Assembly: GCF_900155595.1 (NCBI RefSeq) | Contig: NZ_FTPB01000004.1 | Location: 806,001-870,000, forward strand | DNA from: Actinomyces mediterranea | GTDB taxonomy: Bacteria; Actinomycetota; Actinomycetes; Actinomycetales; Actinomycetaceae | Reading direction: 5' to 3' | DNA length: 64,000 bases | Shown here: positions 17,161 through 26,189 of the stretch, one piece after another | How the letters are laid out: every line of letters begins with the position of its first letter | How positions within the stretch are numbered: position 1 is the first letter of the stretch | Program-made: the position numbers and the translations under genes | Notes under the pieces: model-generated | Database searches by the model: none | What the model was told of the DNA's origin: nothing | Seen by the model: the letters and a program-made list of their open reading frames with translations, nothing else

Positions 17161-18135
17161 ATGCCGACTCCATCGCCCCTGTCCTCAGCGCATGCGCGCA
17201 GCGGCCTCTACGCGCTCATCTTCTCGCCCATCGCCCTCGTCCTCCTCGGGTCGTCAATGGTCGACGTCCAAGGGCAGACGGCGATCGGCCAGCCCCTCGC
17301 ATCTGTGGAGGGACTCATCGGCATGGCACTGGCTTCCATCCTCCTCGCCCTCATTTCCATGAACTGCGAGGAGTCCCCTGCAGGCATGATCGTGACCTCC
17401 GTCGTCTCCTTGTTCATCGGAGCGGCACAATTCACCGGTTTCCTGCGCATCCCGCTCTTGCAGTCGACGCGCATCGACGCATTGGATATGCGCGCGGCCG
17501 TCGTGTGGAGCCTCTATCCCGTGTCGGTCACCGTCATGACGGCGTGCGCCGCCATCGCCATTGCGTCGGCTCGACACGCGCCGACCGTTGTCGACGCCGA
17601 TACTCCCCGGCGAGTGCTGCGCGAGCACAGACATGCGTGGGTGACCTCCGCGACCCTCCCTCTCGCCCTGCTCGCGGTGGTCCTCACCATCATGATCGCC
17701 CCCGACGATACGACATCGGTCGCGGCACACGGCCTATCGGGACTGTCCTCGTCGCATCCGCTCATACCCGTGTACGGGCTGGTCATCGCCCTCATCTTCG
17801 GGTGCATCACCCTCATGTCGGTCCACTCGCTGACTGGCCCTCAACTCGTCGCGTGGATCGTCCTCGTCATTCCCGGCTATATGCTCGTCCCACTGTGGAC
17901 GTCCCTCACCGGCAAGGTTGCAACGCCCGGGTATTCGCTGTCGACCCAGGTGTCGCTCGCCGCCCCCGTTCTGACTGCACTCGGCCTTGTTTTGGCGACG
18001 ACGAGCGTCGGCGTCCATTGGGCGCGGCCACGCCCCGTCGCCGCCCCCGAGGATGAGGGAGAGACAGTCGTCAAGGAGGGGCCCGAGGACGCTGTTGCGC
18101 TCGACGACGAGACGGTGACGAACCCGTCCTCCTGA
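17161..18135 (+). CDS. Polytopic membrane protein of unknown function
   Basis: A 324-residue protein with about seven or eight hydrophobic segments (for example LYALIFSPIALVLLG, LIGMALASILLALI, VTSVVSLFIGAAQFTGFL, SATLPLALLAVVLTIMI, VYGLVIALIFGCITLM, LVAWIVLVIPGYMLVPL, VLTALGLVLATTSVGV) and an acidic C-terminal tail after residue 290. I recognise no family. The start has no Shine-Dalgarno sequence, but CATACT sits six bases upstream, consistent with a leaderless transcript. It is divergent from 16214-17053 and is followed 79 bases later by another membrane protein with its own ribosome-binding site. Confidence 0.7.
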   Translation: MPTPSPLSSAHARSGLYALIFSPIALVLLGSSMVDVQGQTAIGQPLASVEGLIGMALASILLALISMNCEESPAGMIVTSVVSLFIGAAQFTGFLRIPLLQSTRIDALDMRAAVVWSLYPVSVTVMTACAAIAIASARHAPTVVDADTPRRVLREHRHAWVTSATLPLALLAVVLTIMIAPDDTTSVAAHGLSGLSSSHPLIPVYGLVIALIFGCITLMSVHSLTGPQLVAWIVLVIPGYMLVPLWTSLTGKVATPGYSLSTQVSLAAPVLTALGLVLATTSVGVHWARPRPVAAPEDEGETVVKEGPEDAVALDDETVTNPSS

Positions 18136-18213
18136 ATCGGAGGCGGGCCGACATATGAGCGTGGAATTGCGCCGTTTTCCCGCTATCGTGTGCCCACAAG
18201 CAGGAGGAGCACC

Positions 18214-20007
18214 ATGTCTGATACGGATTTCCGCGGCCCCACAGAGTCGGGGGATGCAGCCGACACCGAGTTCACTCTCGACCCCGCCTTCGTCTTCGAG
18301 TCCGTTCCCCGAACCGACGGGGACTCAGATCCGCGACGAACCGACGCGGACGAGCACGTCGATTCGCACGCGGATGACCCGGAAACCGATAACGAGTCCG
18401 CGTCCACGGATGATTCCACAGTTGAGCCCTCCGACGTCAAACAGCCGGAAGAGGCCGACACTGCGGCTCATGAGGACGCGCCGATTGCGGACGGGGATGC
18501 CACGGTCGCGCACGAAAATGCTCCTTTATTCGACCAGGACGAGGAGCCGACACGCTTCGATGAGCCGGAACCGGTTGAAGAGAGCCTCCGGGTCGACGAG
18601 CCGGACCCCATAGCGGCTGAAATGGATGACGCCGCTGCTCCGACGCCCGAAACCTTCGAAGAACCCGAGGCGCCCGCCCCTGACATCGACACCGTCGAGG
18701 AGCCGATGACGGCACCGGTTGCGGACAAGGCCGAAGAATCCGAGGACCCAACCCGCGATGCCGCTGCTGAAGAAGCACGGCTCGTCGTCGAGGAGGCCGG
18801 ACCCGTCGTCGCCAAGTATGACGAGCTCAGCGTTGAAACGAGCGGCCCCGTCCTCGTCGATGAATCGCCGGACGAGACGGCGAACTCATCGCCCCTCTCG
18901 CCGTCTCCCGCAGATGCGGCGCCCATCACGGCGCCCGAAGCGATGCCCGCCCCTGTGGACGCGGACGACCCGTCGGAGAGGATGTGGGCGGCGGTGCGCG
19001 ACCGGGGGGCCGTCCTCACCGGTGAAGAAGTCGACATGCCCGGCGAAGTCACCGACGCCGAGGACATCATCGGAGAGTCCTCCCCCGTTGAAACCGCTCA
19101 GATCGAACCGGTGATCGTCGGCCATCGCACGACGACCATCCCCGCGATGAGCCCGCAGCCGGAGCCCGAACCCGAAGCCATCTCCACTGACCCGACGCCG
19201 ACGCCGCGCGACGTCCTCGCGAACCGCACAGAACCAGAGGCGACTGCCCCTACCCCGCGCTCGGATCTGGAAGACACGCTGACACGGCGCCGCTCCCTCA
19301 TCACCCCGGCGCCCCTCGACGCGCCCGAACCCGAAAGAGAGGCCGCGTGGAAGCCCCGCGAAGAGACCGCAGGGCACCGCATCGCCTCAACGACGCCGAA
19401 ATCCCTCGATGACGCGCTCTTCGAAGGGACAACCCTCATCGCGGAGGTCCCTTCACGGACCGGGGCGCATTGGGGCTCCCTACTGGGGACCCTCATCGCG
19501 GCGCCCGTCGCCTGGTACCTCATGGCGGACGCGGGGGCGCGCTTCACCCTCGCCGACAATAACTCGATGACGACCGGGATCGTCTCCGCTCTCGGGGTGG
19601 GCGAACTCCTGGGGGGCCTCCTCGCCCTCGCCGTTATCGTCGCCTTCGCCCGCACATCATCACTGGGCTCCTGGTTCACCGGCGTCCTCGCGCTCATCGC
19701 GGGACTGCCGTGGGTCATCGTACCCGGGCTGACGGCGCAGACCGTGCTTCCGATGCTGCGCTGGCTCGACCAGTGGAACACCTTCGGGGCGAATATCTCC
19801 CACCACCTGCAAGCATCCGGCTATTCGGGTCGCTTCATCATCGCAGGCGCGCTGCTCATCGGCATGGGAATCGTGTCCCATTCGGTGCGCAGGCGTGGAC
19901 GCGACGAGGAGGCGCTTCGCGCGCAGGTCGAAAAAGTGAATCCGGTCGGTGCCCATTTCACCGCCCGCGACCGGCGCCAGGCGGAGAAAGCGGCGGACCT
20001 GCGCTGA
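18214..20007 (+). CDS. Large acidic-linker membrane protein of unknown function
   Basis: A 597-residue protein in two parts. Residues 1-415 are highly acidic, Glu/Asp/Pro/Ala-rich and low in complexity, probably disordered. From about 419 onward come four membrane segments (SLLGTLIAAPVAWYLMA, LGGLLALAVIVAFA, WFTGVLALIAGLPWVIVPG, IIAGALLIGMGIVSH) and a basic tail. No enzymatic motif is visible. The start at 18214 follows AGGAGG. This architecture (long acidic cytoplasmic region plus C-terminal four-helix membrane domain) is common among actinobacterial envelope proteins of unknown role. It is codirectional with the preceding membrane protein. Confidence 0.7.
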   Translation: MSDTDFRGPTESGDAADTEFTLDPAFVFESVPRTDGDSDPRRTDADEHVDSHADDPETDNESASTDDSTVEPSDVKQPEEADTAAHEDAPIADGDATVAHENAPLFDQDEEPTRFDEPEPVEESLRVDEPDPIAAEMDDAAAPTPETFEEPEAPAPDIDTVEEPMTAPVADKAEESEDPTRDAAAEEARLVVEEAGPVVAKYDELSVETSGPVLVDESPDETANSSPLSPSPADAAPITAPEAMPAPVDADDPSERMWAAVRDRGAVLTGEEVDMPGEVTDAEDIIGESSPVETAQIEPVIVGHRTTTIPAMSPQPEPEPEAISTDPTPTPRDVLANRTEPEATAPTPRSDLEDTLTRRRSLITPAPLDAPEPEREAAWKPREETAGHRIASTTPKSLDDALFEGTTLIAEVPSRTGAHWGSLLGTLIAAPVAWYLMADAGARFTLADNNSMTTGIVSALGVGELLGGLLALAVIVAFARTSSLGSWFTGVLALIAGLPWVIVPGLTAQTVLPMLRWLDQWNTFGANISHHLQASGYSGRFIIAGALLIGMGIVSHSVRRRGRDEEALRAQVEKVNPVGAHFTARDRRQAEKAADLR

Positions 20008-20213
20008 GCGTGGTCGTATTCCCACACCGGTCATCGCTCGTTGACGAATTCAACGGCTCACCGCGCATTGTTACGCACGGCGCACTTCTCGGGGCATAAT
20101 GTGTGGTGAGTCATGAAAGACTCCAGGACCGAACGTCTTGGAGTTGATGAGACAACCATCGTCGGCCATCCGGACTCCTCCGGGGCCAATGAGCAGAACG
20201 GAGCTCGCGCCAA

Positions 20214-20897
20214 ATGTTCGGTGACGGCAACTTCATCAGCCAGGTTCCGCTTTTCGGCGGCCTCGACGAAGCCCAGCAGATTTCCCTCCAACAGAAGATG
20301 GGCCACACGACGCTTCGCCGCGGTGAAACCCTTTTCGACGAGGGCGACCTCGGGGATCGTCTGTATATCGTGACCGAGGGCAAGGTGAAACTCGGTCATA
20401 CCTCGAATGATGGACGCGAGTCCCTGCTCGCCGTCCTCGGCCCCGGCGAGATCATCGGTGAACTCACCCTCTTCGATCCGGGCCCCCGCTCCACGACGGC
20501 GACCGCCGTGTCCCCGGCCTCCCTGCTCTTCCTCGAGCACGAGGACCTTATGGAGATCCTCGATACGAATCCCGCACTGGCGAAACACATGCTCAAGGCT
20601 CTCGCCCAGCGCCTGCGCCGCACGAACGAGTCCCTGTCCGACCTGGTTTTCTCCGATGTGCCCGGGCGCGTCGCCAAGGCGCTCCTCGATCTGGCGGACC
20701 GTTTCGGAACGGTATCCGACAAAGGAGTCCACGTCCCCCACGACCTCACCCAAGAGGAACTCGCCCAGCTGGTCGGCGCGTCTCGTGAGACGGTCAACAA
20801 GTCCCTCGCCGACTTCGTGTCGCGCGGATGGATCCGTCTCGAGGGTCGCGCGGTGACTCTGCTCGACGTCGATCGTTTGGCGCGCCGCGCGCGGTGA
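20214..20897 (+). CDS. Crp/Fnr-family transcriptional regulator (GlxR-like)
   Basis: Global regulator of the GlxR/CRP group. An N-terminal cyclic-nucleotide-binding beta-roll (residues about 15-125) contains the phosphate-binding cassette region GPGEIIGELTLFDPGPRSTTA, in which G-E-L and R-S-T-T-A match the cAMP-contacting pattern. A long dimer helix follows, then a winged helix with LTQEELAQLVGASRETVNKSL (about 180-200, abbreviated) as recognition helix. There are no Fnr-type cysteines, so it is a nucleotide rather than an oxygen sensor. The ATG at 20214 has GGAG about ten bases upstream; CATAAT at 20095-20100 may be its -10. Product 227 residues, the GlxR length. Confidence 0.9.
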   Translation: MFGDGNFISQVPLFGGLDEAQQISLQQKMGHTTLRRGETLFDEGDLGDRLYIVTEGKVKLGHTSNDGRESLLAVLGPGEIIGELTLFDPGPRSTTATAVSPASLLFLEHEDLMEILDTNPALAKHMLKALAQRLRRTNESLSDLVFSDVPGRVAKALLDLADRFGTVSDKGVHVPHDLTQEELAQLVGASRETVNKSLADFVSRGWIRLEGRAVTLLDVDRLARRAR

Positions 20898-20922
20898 CCC
20901 GACGTCCCCCGCCAACGTCACG

Positions 20923-20954
20923 AGCGGCCTCGAACCGAATGGTTCGAGGCCGCT
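20923..20954. terminator. Bidirectional terminator after the Crp-family gene
   Basis: A perfect 14-bp stem (AGCGGCCTCGAACC / GGTTCGAGGCCGCT) with a GAAT loop lies between the convergent Crp and DUF4177 genes. This is one of the strongest hairpins in the window. Confidence 0.85.
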
Positions 20955-20974
20955 TCGTCAGTCGGATCAGCGGG

Positions 20975-21136
20975 TCATTTCTCGATCGGGCGCTTGAGGT
21001 AGGCGACGAGGTTCTCCGACCCGGTCGGACCGGGAATCACCTGGACAAGTTCCCACCCGTCGGCGCCCCACTGGTCGAGGATGGCTTTCGTGGCGTGCGT
21101 GAGCAACGGGATCGTTGCATATTCCCATGTAGTCAT
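20975..21136 (-). CDS. DUF4177-domain small protein
   Basis: A 53-residue open frame that translates to a typical DUF4177 protein: it begins MTTWEYATIPL, continues through ILDQWGADGWELVQVIPG, and ends YLKRPIEK. The central W-G-x-x-G-W-E-L-V motif is the family signature. Function is unknown; homologues are short single-domain proteins across bacteria and are often found next to WhiB or Crp-type genes in actinobacteria. Its start is four bases from the stop of the whiB-like gene, so the two are probably cotranscribed, and it ends at the bidirectional terminator. Confidence 0.88.
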   Translation of the reverse strand: MTTWEYATIPLLTHATKAILDQWGADGWELVQVIPGPTGSENLVAYLKRPIEK

Positions 21137-21140
21137 GGCG

Positions 21141-21479
21141 TCATCCTCTCACGTGTGCGAGGACTCGCGGAACCTTCGGCTCGCGGATCTCCACCGCGAG
21201 AGGATCGTTAGACGCCTCCAGCCATTCCTTCCAATTCGTCACGTGGGAATAGTGGCGCAGGATCGCCCGACGCTCTCGTTCGGTCAGGCCGCCCCAGACG
21301 CCGAAATTCGCTTCGGATTCGAGGGCGTCGGCCAGGCACTCGAGGCGGACCTGGCATTGAAGGCAGCGCAGCCTCACTTGGCGCTGACTCGCGCCTTGAA
21401 CGAACAACGCGTCGGGTTCGTAGGAGGCGCACAGCGCCTTCGCCACCCAACTCTGGTCTTCATCGACACCGAGGGTCAT
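21141..21479 (-). CDS. WhiB-family iron-sulfur transcription factor
   Basis: Actinobacteria-specific redox-responsive regulator that binds a [4Fe-4S] cluster through four cysteines and acts with the principal sigma factor. The ligands are Cys17, Cys39, Cys42 and Cys48 (C-x21-C-x2-C-x5-C), followed by the GVWGGLTERER turn and a basic region. The product is 112 residues from the ATG at 21479, which has GGAG eight bases upstream; a GTG at 21488 would add three residues. It is convergent toward the Crp-family gene. Which WhiB subclass it belongs to I cannot say. Confidence 0.92.
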   Translation of the reverse strand: MTLGVDEDQSWVAKALCASYEPDALFVQGASQRQVRLRCLQCQVRLECLADALESEANFGVWGGLTERERRAILRHYSHVTNWKEWLEASNDPLAVEIREPKVPRVLAHVRG

Positions 21480-21630
21480 GAGATGCACTCCAAATGGCTC
21501 GCCTATGAGCTTTCACCTGTGACGATACACACATGTCATGGTTTTCGGCAAACCGAGTCCACGGTGTCATCGGTCATCTCTCAGGCAACACTCAGCGCCG
21601 AATCCGTGTACAGCACGTATTCTTGGTGCT

Positions 21631-23784
21631 ATGTCGCAACCGCATCCGCGTCTCGTCCGTCCGGCACAACTCGTCGCGCTACTGCTCGCCTTCCTCAGCG
21701 TCTCCGCACTCATGGGAATCCTCGGCGCGGGGATGCTCGTGCCCGCAGCGGGGTCGGCCGCGATCGTCGCGAAGTCCGTTCCGACGATCTTCGACGACCT
21801 TCCCAGCGAGATCCAAGTGGTGCGGCCCGCCGAACAGTCGAAGATGCTCGACGCATACGGCGGAGTCATCGCCAGTTTCTACGACAAGCAGCGCATCGTC
21901 GTCCCCTCGGCGAATATCGCCGACACCATGAAGCAGGCGATCGTTGCGATCGAGGACAAGCGCTTCTACGACCATCACGGTGTCGACGCGACGGGTATCG
22001 CCCGAGCCCTCGTCTCCAACCTGTCGGATTCTGGCACCCAGGGCGCATCCACGATCACTCAGCAGTACGTGCGCAACGCCCTCCAGGAAAAGGGCTATCT
22101 CGAGGGCGACACCGATCAGGTGACCTCCGCGACGGAGCAGACCCCCGCGCGCAAGCTCCGCGAAATGAAGTACGCCCTCGCCATCGAACAGAAGATGGAT
22201 AAGGATTCGATCCTCGCGGGCTATCTCAATATCGCCCCCTTCGGCCCCATCACCTACGGCGTCGAAGCTGCAAGTCAGCGCTACTTCTCCAAATCCGCTT
22301 CGGAGCTCAACTACCTCGAGTCCGCTTTGCTCGCCGGCCTCGTCCAGTCGCCCGTCGCCTACGACCCGCTCACCTACCCCGAGGCCGCCCAGGAGCGCCG
22401 CAACACCGTCCTCTTCGTGATGCTCAACGAGGGTGTCATCACCCAGGAGGAGTACGACCAGGGCATTGCGACCCCGATCGCCGACATGCTCTACCCGACC
22501 ACATCGGCCGAGGGCTGCTCGGGCGTCTCTACCTCCGCCGGATACTTCTGCGACTACGTCCTCAGCCAGTTCCTCGCCGATGAGACCTACGGGGCGACCT
22601 CGGCTGAACGCGAACACCTGCTCAAGACGGGCGGCCTGACGATCCGCACCACTCTCGACCCCAATATGCAGCAAGCGGCGTGGGACGTCCTCACCGCGAC
22701 GATCCCCGTCAATGACGCATCCGGCGTTGACGACGCCCTCGTCTCCCTTGAGCCTTCCACCGGCAAGATCTTCGCCATGGCGCAGAACACTGAATACGGT
22801 ATCGAGGGCGCGCAAACGATGAACAACTACGCCGCCGACGGCGAATTCCAGGTCGGATCGACATTCAAAATATTCACCCTCCTCGAATGGTTCAAGGAGG
22901 GGCACTCGGCGTACGAGTCCGTCGGGTCGACGAACCGCAGCTACGGTTCCAGCGCCTTCAGGTGCGGCGGCCAAGCCATCTACACCGAGCCCTACAGAGT
23001 GAACGACCTTCCGGGCAAGGACGGCCCCATGAACGTCATCAAGGCGACCGGACTGTCCGTCAACCAGGCCTTCGTCAATATGGCGTCCAGGGTCGATTTC
23101 TGCCAGGTGTTCCAAACTGCCTACGACTTCGGCATCACTCAGAACGGTGAGGTGCCCGCAGCGCTTCCCGCGAATATCATCGGCTCCTCATCGGCCTCCC
23201 CCCTCGAAGTCGCCAGCGCATTCGGCGCCATCGCGAACCGCGGCCAACTGTGCACCCCCATGTCCATCCTCACGGTCACCGATCGAGATGAGGACACGCT
23301 GAAGGAGTACGAGCCGTCCTGCGCGGAGATCGTCTCCCCCACCGTCGCAGACCAGGTGGCCACCCTACTGACCGCGTCGGCGGGTCAGTACTACACGTCG
23401 ACGCGGCTGTCAGACGGCCGCCCATTCGCAGCGAAGTCGGGAACGACCGACGGCAATTCGAATACGTGGCTCACGGGGTTCACGCCCTCGATCGTCACCT
23501 CCGCCTGGGTCGGCCACGCGAACGCCTCGACTACGCCGGTCGCAGATGTCACAATCAACGGACGGTACTACTCCGCGATCTACGGCGAGACCTTCGTCGG
23601 GCAGAACATCTGGGCGCCCTACATGTCGGCAGTCCTGGCGGGAACGGAGGCGGAGGCAATGCCCAACGCCTATATCGGCCCCCAGCAGGCCACCCGAACC
23701 ACCCGGCAGCAGACGACGACCGACTCGGACAACACGCAGGCCCGCACTCAAGAGTCATTCAGCGCCGCCCCCGGGCGGCGCTGA
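21631..23784 (+). CDS. Class A penicillin-binding protein (bifunctional transglycosylase/transpeptidase)
   Basis: Peptidoglycan synthase anchored by one N-terminal TM helix (residues about 11-35). The GT51 domain shows EDKRFYDHHGVD with its catalytic Glu near 107, and GASTITQQYVRN. The transpeptidase domain has GSTFK (active Ser near 409), SVN (in GLSVNQAF) and KSGTT near 601. Product 717 residues. The C-terminal tail is Thr/Gln-rich and has no PASTA domain. The ATG at 21631 has no Shine-Dalgarno sequence, but TATTCT lies seven bases upstream, so it may be leaderless. A GC hairpin (23760-23783) covers its last codons. Divergent from the WhiB gene. Confidence 0.93.
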   Translation: MSQPHPRLVRPAQLVALLLAFLSVSALMGILGAGMLVPAAGSAAIVAKSVPTIFDDLPSEIQVVRPAEQSKMLDAYGGVIASFYDKQRIVVPSANIADTMKQAIVAIEDKRFYDHHGVDATGIARALVSNLSDSGTQGASTITQQYVRNALQEKGYLEGDTDQVTSATEQTPARKLREMKYALAIEQKMDKDSILAGYLNIAPFGPITYGVEAASQRYFSKSASELNYLESALLAGLVQSPVAYDPLTYPEAAQERRNTVLFVMLNEGVITQEEYDQGIATPIADMLYPTTSAEGCSGVSTSAGYFCDYVLSQFLADETYGATSAEREHLLKTGGLTIRTTLDPNMQQAAWDVLTATIPVNDASGVDDALVSLEPSTGKIFAMAQNTEYGIEGAQTMNNYAADGEFQVGSTFKIFTLLEWFKEGHSAYESVGSTNRSYGSSAFRCGGQAIYTEPYRVNDLPGKDGPMNVIKATGLSVNQAFVNMASRVDFCQVFQTAYDFGITQNGEVPAALPANIIGSSSASPLEVASAFGAIANRGQLCTPMSILTVTDRDEDTLKEYEPSCAEIVSPTVADQVATLLTASAGQYYTSTRLSDGRPFAAKSGTTDGNSNTWLTGFTPSIVTSAWVGHANASTTPVADVTINGRYYSAIYGETFVGQNIWAPYMSAVLAGTEAEAMPNAYIGPQQATRTTRQQTTTDSDNTQARTQESFSAAPGRR

Positions 23785-23802
23785 ATGAGGACAGGGGGAG
23801 CA

Positions 23803-24801
23803 ATGACTGACGCATATCTGCCGCTCGGCCTCGAATACCTCGCCGATCAGCCGTCGATCGCGCCCCGCGGCCTCATCGCATCGGGCCGCGCCCTCGGCAT
23901 CGCCCTCGGCGGTTTTACCGTCGCGGGTATGGCAGCCCTCGCGTGGGGATCGGTTGAGCGCAGACTGCCCGTCCTCCGCCACGTCACCGTCACCCTCCCG
24001 CCCGAGCGCGAGATCCGCGATCTCGACATCCTCCACATCTCCGACCTCCACCTCTACCCGGGCCAGGAGTTCATCGTCCGCTTCCTCAAGGACGTCGCCT
24101 CCGCCCACGACATTGACCTCGTCGTCTCAACGGGCGACAACTTCGGCGCCGTCGAGGGCCTCGACCTCGTCAAACGCGCTTACGAGCCCTTCATCCACCT
24201 TCCCGGGGTGTTCGTCCTCGGGTCGAACGACTACTACTCGGCGCGCAAGAAGAATTGGGGACGCTACCTCATCGGCGGGCACAAGCTCCCCGAGCCGACG
24301 ATCCCCGATCTGCCGTGGACGCATATGGTCAAGCTCTTACGCGACGCGGGGTGGCTCGACCTGTCGAACCGTTCGGGCACCCTTGAGATCCCCGTCAATG
24401 GGGCTGGTCCCGCCCAGACGGTGTCGTTCCTCGGGACGGATGACGCGCATATCAACCGCGATCGGATCACCCCCGTCGGTGATGAGTGGGCGGCCGAGAA
24501 CTCCCTGCGGATCGGCGTCACCCACTCCCCCTACACCCGTGTCATCAACGCCTTCACCTCGGCGGGTGCGGATCTCATGCTCGCCGGCCATACCCACGGC
24601 GGGCAAATCGGTCTGCCCGGCTTCGGCGCGATCGTGACGAATTGCGACATCGACCGGGCTTATGCGAAGGGTCTGCACGCTTGGAGCGCCAATGGTCACG
24701 AGTCGATGCTGCACGTGTCCGCAGGCTTGGGCACCTCCCCCTATGCTCCTGTAAGGATCGCGACGCGCCCCGACGCGACAATGATCCACATCCGTTCATG
24801 A
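23803..24801 (+). CDS. Membrane-anchored metallophosphoesterase
   Basis: Calcineurin-like phosphoesterase, probably acting on an envelope or lipid-linked phosphate. An N-terminal hydrophobic segment (residues about 28-48) is followed by the metal-binding motifs DLHL (D-x-H), STGDN (GD), GSNDY in the position of GNHD/E, THS and GHTHGG. The His of the usual GNHE motif is Asp here (GSNDY), as in related YkuE-like actinobacterial enzymes. It lies 18 bases after the PBP gene, with GGGGAG before its start, so both are likely expressed together. Product 332 residues. Confidence 0.88.
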   Translation: MTDAYLPLGLEYLADQPSIAPRGLIASGRALGIALGGFTVAGMAALAWGSVERRLPVLRHVTVTLPPEREIRDLDILHISDLHLYPGQEFIVRFLKDVASAHDIDLVVSTGDNFGAVEGLDLVKRAYEPFIHLPGVFVLGSNDYYSARKKNWGRYLIGGHKLPEPTIPDLPWTHMVKLLRDAGWLDLSNRSGTLEIPVNGAGPAQTVSFLGTDDAHINRDRITPVGDEWAAENSLRIGVTHSPYTRVINAFTSAGADLMLAGHTHGGQIGLPGFGAIVTNCDIDRAYAKGLHAWSANGHESMLHVSAGLGTSPYAPVRIATRPDATMIHIRS

Positions 24802-24847
24802 TCCACACCTGCCCGTGGCGTGTGATGCACACGGCAGCACCCGTTTT

Positions 24848-24876
24848 TTGCAGGGCGATTCCCCGGTCGCTATACT
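24848..24876 (+). promoter_or_regulatory. Promoter of the tRNA-Pro gene
   Basis: TTGCAG (24848-24853) and TATACT (24871-24876) are separated by 17 bases, a near-consensus housekeeping promoter placing transcription start a few bases before the tRNA at 24889. Confidence 0.8.
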
Positions 24877-24888
24877 CAAACAGTCATA

Positions 24889-24962
<74 letters not shown>

Positions 24963-24968
24963 CCGTGT

Positions 24969-25007
24969 GAAGTCCCAGGATATTGTTCCGCAATGTTCTG
25001 GGACTTC
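24969..25007 (+). terminator. Hairpin terminator after tRNA-Pro
   Basis: GAAGTCCCAG pairs with CTGGGACTTC, with an inner ATTG/CAAT stem closing a TTCCG loop. It starts seven bases after the tRNA. Confidence 0.75.
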
Positions 25008-25014
25008 GTTCAGA

Positions 25015-25129
25015 ACGCACACAGTTTCTGGAAACCAAAGCTAAGCTGAACAGCTCCCAAGCCGGTGACCTGCAGATATGTAATGATCGTCCACGTGCGT
25101 GAGGAGTTTTGTAGGGAAACTGTGTGCGT
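25015..25129. repeat. Perfect 14-bp inverted repeat flanking an 87-bp spacer
   Basis: ACGCACACAGTTTC (25015-25028) and GAAACTGTGTGCGT (25116-25129) are exact inverted copies. The block follows the tRNA-Pro terminator and holds no gene. It could be a miniature inverted-repeat element, a structured untranslated region, or a relic of integration at the tRNA. The 71 bases from 25130 to the next gene show no clear ribosome-binding site. Confidence 0.7.
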
Positions 25130-25200
25130 AATAGCGTAGCTTGAATCTCGGTGTCTTCCCCCGAGTGGTATTCCTGCGCCTTTTGGTCCACTCTTGAGTC

Positions 25201-26004
25201 ATGACTACTTTCACGCTCGCAATTGCAGGGTCTGAGGCCTCCGGCGGAGCCGGCGCTCAGACGGACATCAAGACCTTCCACCAGCTCGGCGTATTCGGGG
25301 CGACGGCGCTGACGTGCATCGTCTCCTTCGATCCGGCGAACGACTGGGGGCACCGCTTCGTCCCCATCGATCCGACAGTCATCCACGACCAGATCGAAGC
25401 GGCGGTATCCGTCCACGGCACGCCCGACGCAGTGAAAATCGGGATGCTCGGCACCCCCGCAACGATCGACGTCGTCGCCCAGGCCTTGGACGAGTACTCG
25501 TTCCCGAATGTCATCGTCGACCCGGTCCTCATCTGCAAGGGACAGGAGCCCGGCGCAGCCCTCGACACCGACAATGCTCTGCGCGAGCTCATCCTCCCCA
25601 AAGCGACGGTCATCACTCCCAACCTGTTCGAGACGCAGATCCTGTCGGGCATCGACGAGATCACAACGGTCGAGGAACTCTCGGACGCCGCCAAGCGCAT
25701 CCACGACCAAGGGGTTCCCGTCGTCATCGCGAAGGCGGGGACTCTGTTCAACACGGGAACCGCTCTCGACGTCTATTACGACGGCGAGACCCTTGAGGTC
25801 CTTGAGGTTCCCGCAGTCGGCAGGGAACGAGTCTCGGGCGCCGGGTGCACCCTCGCCGCGGCCATCACCGCTGAGATCGCCAAGGGCGCGTCCGCCCTCG
25901 ATGCGACGCGCACCGCGAAGGATGTCGTGGTGAGCGCCATTGAGAACCGTATGCACGGCAATGCGCCCTTCGACTGCGTCTACCAGGGGCGCTACGGGCG
26001 CTAA
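25201..26004 (+). CDS. PdxK/ThiD-type pyridoxine or hydroxymethylpyrimidine kinase
   Basis: Ribokinase-superfamily kinase that phosphorylates pyridoxal/pyridoxine or HMP in vitamin B6 or thiamine salvage. Family features are the opening AIAGSEASGGAGAQTDIKTF, VKIGMLG, VDPVLICKG, TPNLFE and the anion-hole/catalytic motif SGAGCTLAAA. In ThiD the last motif is usually HGTGC(T/A)xS; the GAGC form here is like the Bacillus PdxK branch, so I do not commit to one substrate. Length 267 residues is normal. No thiamine-pyrophosphate riboswitch is seen upstream, and no thi genes adjoin it, which slightly favours a B6 role. It stands alone, ended by a strong terminator. Confidence 0.87.
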   Translation: MTTFTLAIAGSEASGGAGAQTDIKTFHQLGVFGATALTCIVSFDPANDWGHRFVPIDPTVIHDQIEAAVSVHGTPDAVKIGMLGTPATIDVVAQALDEYSFPNVIVDPVLICKGQEPGAALDTDNALRELILPKATVITPNLFETQILSGIDEITTVEELSDAAKRIHDQGVPVVIAKAGTLFNTGTALDVYYDGETLEVLEVPAVGRERVSGAGCTLAAAITAEIAKGASALDATRTAKDVVVSAIENRMHGNAPFDCVYQGRYGR

Positions 26005-26020
26005 TTCCCCTTCGATACGA

Positions 26021-26053
26021 CGGTGGCCCCGGAGTATCGCTCCGGGGCCACCG
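26021..26053 (+). terminator. Strong intrinsic terminator
   Basis: A perfect 13-bp stem (CGGTGGCCCCGGA / TCCGGGGCCACCG) with a seven-base loop follows the kinase gene by 16 bases. Only two T residues follow it directly. Confidence 0.85.
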
Positions 26054-26189
26054 TTGATTCACAGGCTGCTCGCCCGCGTCGATGCGCTGTGCGGGCTTGC
26101 ATGGGTGGTCGGGCACTGATAGTGTCATGCCATAGCTCCCCGTCGTCCTTTGGGATTGGCGGGGTTTACTCTACCTACAAGGGGCCAAT

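Noticed and set aside
25008-25200. Thiamine-pyrophosphate riboswitch before the PdxK/ThiD-type gene
   Set aside because: The conserved CTGAGA and neighbouring P4/P5 elements are absent; the only structure is the 14-bp inverted repeat.
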